From Planctomycetota bacterium (GTDB lineage Bacteria; Planctomycetota; Phycisphaerae; Tepidisphaerales; Tepidisphaeraceae), in NCBI GenBank assembly GCA_026693085.1, contig JAPLNB010000236.1, positions 1 through 34,587 of the forward strand: DNA of 34,587 nt, read 5' to 3'. Below the pieces are notes generated by a model, which was not told the DNA's origin, searched no databases, and was given only the letters and a program-made list of their open reading frames with translations. The position numbers were made by a program, and so were the translations under genes. Below are positions 27,486-34,587 of this stretch, in pieces. Every line of letters starts with the position of its first letter. The first letter of the stretch is position 1.

Positions 27486-27868
27486 CCGTCATCCGGCTGT
27501 CACTAACTGACGCACCGCGTGCCCAGCAGGCAAGCGGAGCCCGCCGCTCACCCGAAGTACCACCAGGTGCCGCTTGACACAACTGTGCGGCCATCGAGTG
27601 GCCTGATGCCAGCACTGCCAAACACTGGCCCGGCCGTTGCTCGTGCTTCCGATGCGAGTTGGTCCGCCTTCGGAACTGCACAGTTCGCTCGTCTTTACCA
27701 CTTTACCACGAATAACAATTCGAGCGGCTGATACACCAGAACAGCCTAAACGGGATGCCACTCGGATGTCAAACCCACGGGGGAGCCACGAAGCGCACTC
27801 GATGTGCCTCCGGCGAGCCTTACGTCACCTGCCAGCCCGACGCGGCTCTCGCTGGGACATGCGCTCCA
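27486..27868 (-). other. Long leader / intergenic region before the second transporter, with a possible promoter
   Basis: 383 bases without a convincing gene. A perfect TTGACA (27767-27772) and a poor TAGGCT (27743-27748) with an 18-base spacer could form a promoter, which would give a leader of about 255 bases. The leader has several GC-rich complementary stretches, but I could not match it to the ydaO aptamer or another riboswitch that I know. Confidence 0.3.
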
Positions 27869-30505
27869 TCAATTCTTCACCGTCCGATCTTCAGATCGGT
27901 CCAACGCCAGCGCCAGCTTCATCACATAGCACAAGTCCGCGCGACAGAACGGCAGATCGACCTGCCGAGCCAACGTATCCGCATCGGCATCCTTCAACCA
28001 GGTCAACGCCGCGAACGCGCTGAGCGCCAGATCCGGCGCATCAATGAAATTCTCTCCGAAGTGAACCTGCCGCTCTTCGCCCTGCAACGGCCACGTCCGG
28101 TACAGCGTCGAAAACGCTTCCCAGATCTTCCCAAACGCTTCCGGCGCTTTGGCTCGCACCAGAGCCGACACCTCCGGTGTCAGATCCGCCAACAAAGCCA
28201 GCTTGTGCCGGTGAGGCGCAACCCGGAACGAGATCGGATCGCCCGCGGTGATGAACCGGTCCAGTTCCGAACTCCCGTTAAACGTCCCCAGGCTGCCGCG
28301 GTCCCCGGCAATGCGCCACCACGCCAACAATGCCTCGCTGGTCTGGGCGGCCTTGTCGCGCGCCTGCTGCGCCGTCCCGGCATCGCCAGCCTTTTCCGCC
28401 AATCTCGCGCACGCCAACAGCGACGCCAGGTACCGATTGGCATACCCGTCCCCCTTCGCCGCATCCAGCTTCCACCCGCTCTTGATAAACTCCCCAAACG
28501 ACCCCTTGATCGCCGGCCATGCCGCAACCACGCTCTCCATCTCGCCGCATCGCTCGCCGTACAGCCACGCAGCATACACCCCCCCGAACGCCTGCGGACG
28601 CGGGTCCGTCCCCAGCCGCGTCCGAAACTCCACAGGCACCCGGAACCATTCCCTTGCCGCGCCACCATTTAGCGAATAATTGCCTTGTACCCCAAACGGC
28701 GGGCACGCCCTCCATTCCTCAGCCAATCGCGCCTTCAACTGCCCCCGCAACTCCGGCCGAAGATGTGGCCATGCCCACGCACCCGCCTCAAACAGCGAGC
28801 GACTCTCGTCAAACAGAAACACACGCCCCGACAGCCCCGGATCGCTGAACAGCGGCGCCCATTTCTGGGAAACCACCTCCCCCATCACCCGTGCCAACTC
28901 CTCACACAAATACGCCGCATTCACCTGCGGCACATCGCCCGCGCGCACCGTGGCAACCTTTCCTCCGTCAATTCCCGTCTCCGCCGCCGCCTTGCCCCCT
29001 TCCCCCGCAACGATGCACAACACCCGACTGCCCGTCTGCCAATAGATCCGATTGCCCACCACGGCCACCCCGCCACGCCCCGGCCCATGCCATTCATTCC
29101 GCGCCCACGGCGGGTTGCGAAAACCGCCGAATGTGTCACGCTCCCCATGGATCGCAAACAAATTCTTCGACCGCAGATCAAACCCGCTCAGCGTACCCTG
29201 GTGCACAATCAACACCGTGTCCCCCGCCACCACAAAATTCTGCGATTCATCGGCCGTTCCCCAGAAGCAGTTCCATGGCGGCTGCTTGCCCTGCTTATGA
29301 AACAGCGGGACCATTTCGTTCTTCGGAATATCCAACACCCCCAACGCAACCATGGGCGCCACCCCGTGGTTCCAATTCCCGTAGGCGCTGCGATGAAATA
29401 CCAGCAGTTGCCCTTCGCGCGTCCTGGCCGGCATCGCACCCACCCCCTGGCACCCCGCAACCCAAAGCACCGGCGCGGTCTGCGTCTCTTGGCCCGTTTC
29501 CGCGTCGAGCACGAAAAACGTGCCCGCTTCCCGATTCGCGCGAAGCGAATCGGTGATGGCACGCTGTTCCTTCGCCCATAATTCCGGGTTCCCCCGCGCC
29601 GCATCGCTCTTGAGCCACTCGTCGAGCTTCTTCCAATCACCATCGTTCGCCCCCGCGTTCCGCGCCAACAGCGTCCGATCACGCGCAATGCGCTGGCCCA
29701 TGTTCAGCAGCGGATTCGTCCGCACGATCACATACCGGCGCCCCGCAACTTGTATTGCCACCGGGTAGTAGTCGCGCGCTGTCTGCCCGGCCAGAGGCGC
29801 AGATGTCCACAGCACCTTGCCATCTTCCACCGCAAAACACCGCGTGCGAAGATCCTCCGCAGTCACAAACACCCGCGACCCTGCAACCGCCGCGGTCTGC
29901 CGAATCGGAACGCCCAGCGACTGCCGCCACCGGACCTTGCCGCTTTGTGCCTCGAATGCAAAAAACTCACCCGACCGTGATCCAACCAGCACGCCGCCGC
30001 CTTCAACCACTGGCGATGCCGAAAAACCACCTGTAACAACCTCACTGCGCCAGACAACCTTGCCGCTCTCCATATCCAGCGCATACAGACACCCATCCAC
30101 ACAACCCACATAAATCCGCCCCTCCGCCACTGCCGGCGAATGAAGAAATGCGCCATTCGCCACAAACCGCCACATCGCCTCCCCGCTTGCGGCATCCACC
30201 GCATAAACACTCCCCCCATGCGTCGCGACGAAGACCTTCCCACCTGCCACGATCGGCTCCATCGCGGTTCCAAGTCGCTCACCCGTAAAATGCCGCGCCC
30301 AGACCAGGTGAAACGGCGGCTTTACTTCCGCATCGATGAACCCGTCGTGTTGCGCGTTCCCATGCAGCATCGGCCAATCAGCCGACGCATTCACGCACAG
30401 TGCCAACATCACGAGCATCGGAACAACGATCGATCCAGTCCAAATACCCCTGAGTCGATTCGCTTGATTAGCCATCGTCATGTTCAACATGTAATTCACT
30501 CTCAC
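27869..30505 (-). CDS. Secreted PQQ-like beta-propeller protein with helical C-terminal half
   Basis: A protein of 878 residues. The signal peptide covers about 1-43 if the first ATG is used (I-V-V-P-M-L-V-M-L-A-L-C-V-N-A-S-A-D-W); ATGs a few codons later are also possible. Mature residues about 44-530 carry repeats of the PQQ/quinoprotein-propeller type, such as V-Y-A-V-D-A-A-S-G-E-A-M-W-R, L-Y-A-L-D-M-E-S-G-K-V-V-W-R and D-G-K-V-L-W-T-S-A. No obvious dehydrogenase active-site pattern was seen, so PQQ binding is doubtful. Residues about 540-878 are rich in Ala, Trp and Arg and probably helical, with no family recognised. W-P-M-L-H-G-N-A-Q-H-D-G-F at the mature N-terminus is common in planctomycete propeller proteins. 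It is divergent from the fucosidase gene. Confidence 0.78.
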   Translation of the reverse strand: MRVNYMLNMTMANQANRLRGIWTGSIVVPMLVMLALCVNASADWPMLHGNAQHDGFIDAEVKPPFHLVWARHFTGERLGTAMEPIVAGGKVFVATHGGSVYAVDAASGEAMWRFVANGAFLHSPAVAEGRIYVGCVDGCLYALDMESGKVVWRSEVVTGGFSASPVVEGGGVLVGSRSGEFFAFEAQSGKVRWRQSLGVPIRQTAAVAGSRVFVTAEDLRTRCFAVEDGKVLWTSAPLAGQTARDYYPVAIQVAGRRYVIVRTNPLLNMGQRIARDRTLLARNAGANDGDWKKLDEWLKSDAARGNPELWAKEQRAITDSLRANREAGTFFVLDAETGQETQTAPVLWVAGCQGVGAMPARTREGQLLVFHRSAYGNWNHGVAPMVALGVLDIPKNEMVPLFHKQGKQPPWNCFWGTADESQNFVVAGDTVLIVHQGTLSGFDLRSKNLFAIHGERDTFGGFRNPPWARNEWHGPGRGGVAVVGNRIYWQTGSRVLCIVAGEGGKAAAETGIDGGKVATVRAGDVPQVNAAYLCEELARVMGEVVSQKWAPLFSDPGLSGRVFLFDESRSLFEAGAWAWPHLRPELRGQLKARLAEEWRACPPFGVQGNYSLNGGAAREWFRVPVEFRTRLGTDPRPQAFGGVYAAWLYGERCGEMESVVAAWPAIKGSFGEFIKSGWKLDAAKGDGYANRYLASLLACARLAEKAGDAGTAQQARDKAAQTSEALLAWWRIAGDRGSLGTFNGSSELDRFITAGDPISFRVAPHRHKLALLADLTPEVSALVRAKAPEAFGKIWEAFSTLYRTWPLQGEERQVHFGENFIDAPDLALSAFAALTWLKDADADTLARQVDLPFCRADLCYVMKLALALDRSEDRTVKN

Positions 30506-30822
30506 GCAGCCAGTCCACCCGCTAAAGCATTTCCCGATTGCCTGTACTCCTTCTCTCCCCTCGCCCGGTACTCAGGGAGAGGGTTGGGTGAGGGCTTCCT
30601 TTTTTTCCTCGCCAAGCATCCCGAAAACGCGTTAGGTTAGACTCTCCGCGCACGGGGTACACCCGTTCGGGAACCGCTATAAATGACTACCGGACCGTGC
30701 CTCCGATGTTGCGAATGCTTGATTCACCGATGATCCCCGCGTCCCCAATCCTGGGTATCCCTGGCCTCGCATCGTGAATGCCGGTAGGATTCGAGCGTGC
30801 CGATATTAACTGAGGATCTCCG
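30506..30822. other. Divergent intergenic region with a repeat-like element
   Basis: 317 bases between the propeller gene and the GH95 gene. Bases 30551-30595 resemble a dispersed CTC/GGG-rich element (CTCTCCC at 30553-30559 pairs with GGGAGAG at 30575-30581, followed by GGTTGGGTGAGGG), and a run of seven or more T lies just after it on the plus strand. A TATAAA at about 30681 lacks a good -35. The GH95 start has GAGG seven bases upstream. Confidence 0.4.
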
Positions 30823-33057
30823 ATGAGCACATGCGCGCTTCGACGGGTGGTCTTGCTGTTTACCGGGCTTTTGTGGCAAGTCGCTTCCGCGGCCCAACCA
30901 CAGCCCCAATCTGCCCGACCTGCTGATGCCCCGGCAGACGGAAAACAGGTCCTAAGCTACGACAGGCCCGCAAAAGCATGGTCCGCCGAAGCCCTCCCCC
31001 TCGGCAACGGCCGCCTCGGCTGCATGGTGTTCGGCGGCATCGCTACAGAACGCGTCCAGTTCAACGACAACAGCCTCTGGACCGGCGACGCCAATCCCTC
31101 CGGCGACTACGCCTCCATGGGCGCCTATCAGAACTTCGGCGACCTGTTCCTCGATATGGCCGCACAACCGACACCCGACCCCAATACCGACGCCTACCAC
31201 CGATCCCTTTCCCTCTCCGAAGCCGTCCACCGTGTCACCTTCAAACAAAATGGCGTCACCCACACCCGAACCATGTTCGCCAGCCATCCCGACAACGTCA
31301 TCGTGCTGCGCTGGACCGCCGATCGCCCCGGCGCCCTATCCGGCGACATCCGCCTCCAAGGCGCGCACGGCGAAACCACAAAACTCGACGGCGACTCGCT
31401 CGGCTTTGCCGGCACCCTCAAAAATGGCCTCGCTTACGAAGCACGCGCCCGCGTCCTTGCCAAGGGCGGCACCCTTCAACCCAATGCCAATGCCCTACAC
31501 TGCCAAAACTCCGATGAGATCACCGTGCTCCTCGCGGCCCGCACAAACTATGCCATGGATCACCAACGCGCCTGGCGCGGCCAAAATCCCGCCGATCTCG
31601 TCCGCAAACAACTCAGCGATGCCGCCAATCTCTCCTTCACTGAATTGTTCGCTCGCCATGTCGCGGATCATCAAAACCTGTTTGGCCGGGTCAGCGCCTC
31701 ATGGGGCCAGACACCCACAGACGCGCGATCCTTGACCACCGACCGGCGTCTGGCAGCCTATGCCAAGGGCGCCCTCGATCCGGAACTCGAGGCAACGCTC
31801 TTCCAGATGGGCCGATATCTCCTCATTGCCTCCTCGCGCCGCCCTGGACTGCCCGCCAATCTCCAAGGCCTCTGGAACGACAGCAACACACCCCCATGGA
31901 GCAGCGATTACCACACCAACATCAACATCCAAATGAACTACTGGCCCGCCGAGCCAGCCAACCTCCCCGAGTGCGCGCTGCCCCTGTTTGACCTCGTGAT
32001 GGCCATACGCGAACCCAGCCGTACCGCCACACGCGCCGCCTTCGGCAACACCCGCGGCTGGACCGCCCGAACCTCCCACAACATCTTCGGCGGCCACGGC
32101 TGGCAATGGAACATCCCTGCCAATGCGTGGTATGCCCTCCATTTCTGGGAACATTACGCCTTCAGCCTCGACAAAACCTACCTGCGCGACGTCGCATACC
32201 CCATGGCCAAAGAAGTCTGCGAATTCTGGGTCGATCATCTCAAAAAATTGCCCGATGGAACCCTCGTCGTCCCCAACGGCTGGTCCCCCGAACACGGCCC
32301 CCGCGAAGACGGCGTCGCTCACGACCAGCAGATCGTCTGGGAGCTGTTCACGTTTTACGTGAAAATGGCCGACGACCTCGCCATCGACCGCGAGTTCCGC
32401 AACCAGATCGCCGCCATGCGCGACAAGCTCGCTGGACCAAAAATCGGACGCTGGGGCCAGTTGCAGGAGTGGATCACCGATCGCGACGACCCCAAAGACC
32501 AGCATCGCCACACCTCCCACCTCTTCGCCGTCTACCCCGGCAGCCAGATCTCCCTCACACGCACCCCCGATTGGGCCACCGCCGCCAGCATCTCCCTCCA
32601 AGCCCGCGGCTCCTCCGGCGACAGCCGCCGTGAGTGGGCCTGGGCCTGGCGATCCAACATGTGGGCACGCCTCGGCGATGGCGACCGCGCCCTCGCCATG
32701 CTCCGAAACCTCCTCACCTACAACACCCTCCCCAACCTCTTCGGAAATCACCCCCCCATGCAACTCGACGGCAACTTCGGCATCACCGCCGCCATCTGCG
32801 AAATGCTCCTCCAATCCCACGCCGGCGAAATCCACCTCCTCCCCGCCCTCCCCAAAGCCTGGCCCACCGGCTCCGTCAAAGGCCTCCGCGCCCGCGGCGG
32901 CTTCGAGGTCGATATCGATTGGCAAGACGGCCGCCTGATCGCCGCCACCATCCGCAGCACCACCACCTCCACCACCCACGTCCGTTACGCCCAACAGTCC
33001 GTCGATCTGAATCTGGCCCCCGGCATCACGAAGCGCCTGAATGGAACCCTCCAGTAG
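30823..33057 (+). CDS. Secreted glycoside hydrolase family 95 alpha-L-fucosidase
   Basis: A protein of 744 residues with a signal peptide (about 1-23, [13 protein letters not shown]). The N-terminal beta domain opens with [14 protein letters not shown] and [11 protein letters not shown], the hallmark of GH95. The (alpha/alpha)6 catalytic domain has [12 protein letters not shown] (364-375; Asn366 and Asn368 match the paired catalytic Asn of Bifidobacterium AfcA). Glu490 in W-S-P-E-H is a candidate acid, and Asp649 in L-D-G-N-F-G matches the base-activating Asp. [13 protein letters not shown] is also typical. GH95 enzymes are inverting 1,2-alpha-L-fucosidases or galactosidases. Length is near normal. 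It is the only plus-strand gene. Exact substrate cannot be told. Confidence 0.9.
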   Translation: MSTCALRRVVLLFTGLLWQVASAAQPQPQSARPADAPADGKQVLSYDRPAKAWSAEALPLGNGRLGCMVFGGIATERVQFNDNSLWTGDANPSGDYASMGAYQNFGDLFLDMAAQPTPDPNTDAYHRSLSLSEAVHRVTFKQNGVTHTRTMFASHPDNVIVLRWTADRPGALSGDIRLQGAHGETTKLDGDSLGFAGTLKNGLAYEARARVLAKGGTLQPNANALHCQNSDEITVLLAARTNYAMDHQRAWRGQNPADLVRKQLSDAANLSFTELFARHVADHQNLFGRVSASWGQTPTDARSLTTDRRLAAYAKGALDPELEATLFQMGRYLLIASSRRPGLPANLQGLWNDSNTPPWSSDYHTNINIQMNYWPAEPANLPECALPLFDLVMAIREPSRTATRAAFGNTRGWTARTSHNIFGGHGWQWNIPANAWYALHFWEHYAFSLDKTYLRDVAYPMAKEVCEFWVDHLKKLPDGTLVVPNGWSPEHGPREDGVAHDQQIVWELFTFYVKMADDLAIDREFRNQIAAMRDKLAGPKIGRWGQLQEWITDRDDPKDQHRHTSHLFAVYPGSQISLTRTPDWATAASISLQARGSSGDSRREWAWAWRSNMWARLGDGDRALAMLRNLLTYNTLPNLFGNHPPMQLDGNFGITAAICEMLLQSHAGEIHLLPALPKAWPTGSVKGLRARGGFEVDIDWQDGRLIAATIRSTTTSTTHVRYAQQSVDLNLAPGITKRLNGTLQ

Positions 33058-33071
33058 ATGTAGATGCAGGG

Positions 33072-33134
33072 TCTGCAGGAGAGCCGCAGCAGACGCATCG
33101 CCCCCACGAATCGTGTCATCGGCTCTCCTGCGGA
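33072..33134. terminator. Long inverted repeat after the GH95 gene, possible bidirectional terminator
   Basis: GCAGGAGAGCCG (33075-33086) and CGGCTCTCCTGC (33120-33131) are perfectly complementary, and the arms extend to 15 bp with one G-U. A second hairpin, GCGCGC-TGAA-GCGCGC, lies at 33187-33202. Both fall in the gap between two convergent genes, where a shared terminator is expected. Neither has a clear T run, so the assignment is uncertain. Confidence 0.4.
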
Positions 33135-33314
33135 CCATTTCCGGCTATTGGCAAGACAGCCTTTCATGGGATTACGGAACTCCGACGCGCGCTGAAGCGC
33201 GCCCTGCGAGATTGCGTTCGCGGTTCGGCAGCAAGGAATGGTCCGCAGCCCGGCCGATGAGCCCATCAGCGAGGTCGTGTCGTCTGCGCGCCCGCCCTGC
33301 GAGCCAACTGGCTG

Positions 33315-34587
33315 CTACAGCATCGGCTCGGTCGAGAACAGGGTCGCCAGCAACGACGGCTGCCCATCCTTTTTGACCTGCCCCTGGCCCACCGCCAAGA
33401 CATCCTGCGGCAGACCGGCCGCCAATGGCCCGCTCTGGCCAATGTACGCGCTGTCGATCAGGAAGTAGTCGTCTGCATTCACCACGCCGTCGTAGTTGAG
33501 ATCGCCATTGTAGTAGCCGCCGACTTGGGTGATGTATCCGGAGTCGATGCGGTGGTAGTCATCGGCGTTGATGACGCCGTTGAAGTCGCCATCGCCGGCC
33601 CAGGTGTACTTGAGGAGGACATCGCCTTTCTGGACGGTGTGGGCGGCGAAGGTGGTCCAGTTGGGGTTGTTGGGGTATCCGTTGAGGACGGAGCCGACGG
33701 CCGTGTAGGGTTTGGGGTCTTCATTGACGTTGGTCCAGATGCGAACGGATTGGCCAAGGACTCCAGCGCGGAGTTGAGAGAAGACGGTGGTGTAGGTAGT
33801 CAGGATCGCGTCCTGCGGTGGTCGGACGATGAGGCTTCCGAGGACCGAGATGGTGCCGGCGTTGTTGAAGAAGCCGTTGAAGCAAGCGAGGCCACCGGGC
33901 TGGATTTCGAGAAGGTCGTCGGGGTGGTCAGTGGAGGAGGAGGCGGAGTAGAAGACACCACCAGCGAGGACCTGGGCATGTTTAAACTGAACGAGGACAT
34001 CCGAGGGGAGGAGACTGAGGGTAGTTCCACTTCGCACGGTAATGTTGTCGATGGTGTGGGTGCCCGTAGGCAACTGCAGCCATGCCGCGCCGGCAACCTC
34101 AAGGTCATCGAGGGCGTAGACTGCGGCCGGTAGCGGCGTAGTCGCTCCTGCGGCTCCCCCGTTGTCTACGAGCAGTTCGCCAAAGCTCTGAGCGGTAGAC
34201 TTGCGGTAGATGGTGCCGGCTCCGCCGTATTGAGCGCCTGCGCCTCCGGAGGCCGATGTGGTGCCGCTGAAGCTGTTGGTAGCAAAGTAGACGGCGATTC
34301 TCCCGCCCGCTCCTCCGCCACCCACGTTCCAGACGGTACTGCCCCCACCCCCACCGTTCACCCTGATCATCCCCGCCCCATCCAACGTCCCCACCGTCAG
34401 ATACACGCTCCCCCCAGAACCCCCTCCTCCAGACGAATAGCCCTGATACGCAACAGCGACGGATGCCCCGTTACTCCCGTTGGCGCTGATCACCCCGTTC
34501 ACCGTCAACTTGCCCCCAACCGTCAACTGGATCGCACCCCCTCCCGCACCGCCGGATGCACCCATCTGCGTGCCCGTTCCTCCGCCG
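33315..34587 (-). CDS. Glycine-rich secreted protein with dockerin-like calcium repeats (5' end beyond window)
   Basis: The frame is open to the right edge (at least 423 residues), with the ATG at 34565 lying inside a glycine-rich stretch that continues upstream, so the true start is outside. Visible residues 1-110 are Gly/Ala/Ser-rich beta repeats (G-G-G-G-S-G-G-S-V-Y-L-T-V, G-G-G-A-G-G-R-I-A-V-Y). A beta-rich middle contains T-G-T-H-T-I-D-N-I-T-V. Near the end two EF-like loops occur: G-D-G-D-F-N-G-V-I-N-A-D-D-Y and G-D-L-N-Y-D-G-V-V-N-A-D-D-Y, each followed by a short helix, as in type I dockerin-like repeats of planctomycete exported proteins. Probably a calcium-stabilised cell-surface or adhesin-like protein. 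Its codon use favours C-ending codons, unlike the G-ending bias of the other minus-strand genes. Confidence 0.72.
   Translation of the reverse strand, partial: GGGTGTQMGASGGAGGGAIQLTVGGKLTVNGVISANGSNGASVAVAYQGYSSGGGGSGGSVYLTVGTLDGAGMIRVNGGGGGSTVWNVGGGGAGGRIAVYFATNSFSGTTSASGGAGAQYGGAGTIYRKSTAQSFGELLVDNGGAAGATTPLPAAVYALDDLEVAGAAWLQLPTGTHTIDNITVRSGTTLSLLPSDVLVQFKHAQVLAGGVFYSASSSTDHPDDLLEIQPGGLACFNGFFNNAGTISVLGSLIVRPPQDAILTTYTTVFSQLRAGVLGQSVRIWTNVNEDPKPYTAVGSVLNGYPNNPNWTTFAAHTVQKGDVLLKYTWAGDGDFNGVINADDYHRIDSGYITQVGGYYNGDLNYDGVVNADDYFLIDSAYIGQSGPLAAGLPQDVLAVGQGQVKKDGQPSLLATLFSTEPML

Noticed and set aside
27067-27681. A 204-codon minus-strand frame overlapping the start of the second transporter
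   Set aside because: It is out of frame with the transporter over most of its length and has no recognisable domain; the transporter motifs decide the frame.
27486-27742. A second c-di-AMP riboswitch before the upstream transporter
   Set aside because: A GCGUCAGUUAG stretch faintly resembles the conserved 3' core, but the GGGGAAACC and GUAGGC parts and the hairpins are missing.
27884-27899. A CCGATC-TTCA-GATCGG palindrome considered as a terminator
   Set aside because: It lies inside the last codons of the propeller gene and no T run follows on the minus strand; probably coincidence.
31699-33138. A 479-codon minus-strand frame opposite the fucosidase gene
   Set aside because: Gly/Val/Ala/Glu-rich low-complexity product, antisense to a clear GH95 enzyme with catalytic motifs.

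Overview
The window looks like a chromosomal segment from a planctomycete, most likely class Phycisphaerae. The signs are a PEP-CTERM-type secreted protein, a dockerin-like repeat of the D-G-V-V-N-A-D-D-Y kind, an HzsA-related cytochrome/propeller protein, a PQQ-like propeller protein, two GroEL paralogues and a GC-rich genome. This taxonomic call is inference from gene content. Nearly all genes lie on the minus strand; only the GH95 fucosidase gene is on the plus strand.

Layout, given in window order (minus-strand transcription runs right to left). 1-1494: partial integral membrane protein with its own candidate promoter. 1.7-6.5 kb: protein quality-control cluster, transcribed groES, groEL1, dnaJ, grpE, fmdB-type zinc ribbon, yacG. 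6.5-8.4 kb: cassette of five small accessory genes (DUF2321 zinc ribbon, clan AA aspartic protease, DUF2442, DUF4160, DUF2442) lying between a second groEL (8.4-10.1 kb) and groES. 10.4-18.3 kb: membrane arm of respiratory complex I, transcribed nuoH, J, K, L, M, N, without nuoI. 18.5-21.8 kb: large secreted HzsA-related protein with three C-x-x-C-H haem motifs. 22.2-22.9 kb: PEP-CTERM protein. 23.1-27.5 kb: two tandem KimA-like potassium transporters, the downstream one preceded by a clear ydaO/yuaA-type cyclic-di-AMP riboswitch. 27.9-30.5 kb: secreted PQQ-like propeller protein, divergent from a secreted GH95 alpha-L-fucosidase (30.8-33.1 kb). 33.3 kb to the right edge: 3' part of a glycine-rich secreted protein with two dockerin-like calcium loops.

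Two structures not explained by the genes stand out. First, the c-di-AMP riboswitch sits in the 427-bp gap between the two KimA-like genes, so one paralogue appears to be under direct c-di-AMP control and the other not. Second, almost every junction inside the chaperone and nuo gene strings (1.9-16.4 kb) carries degenerate tandem 7-mers, often as long inverted repeats. The 7-mers differ between junctions, but most share the form GTTnnnn when written in one orientation. In several cases the array starts directly at, or runs through, the stop codon of the preceding gene. They resemble in style the short tandem heptanucleotide repeats known from cyanobacteria.

Functionally, the window joins protein folding (GroES/GroEL/DnaJ/GrpE), respiration (complex I membrane arm), potassium homeostasis linked to c-di-AMP, and secreted carbohydrate or surface proteins. 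No tRNA, rRNA, CRISPR array or intact insertion sequence was recognised.
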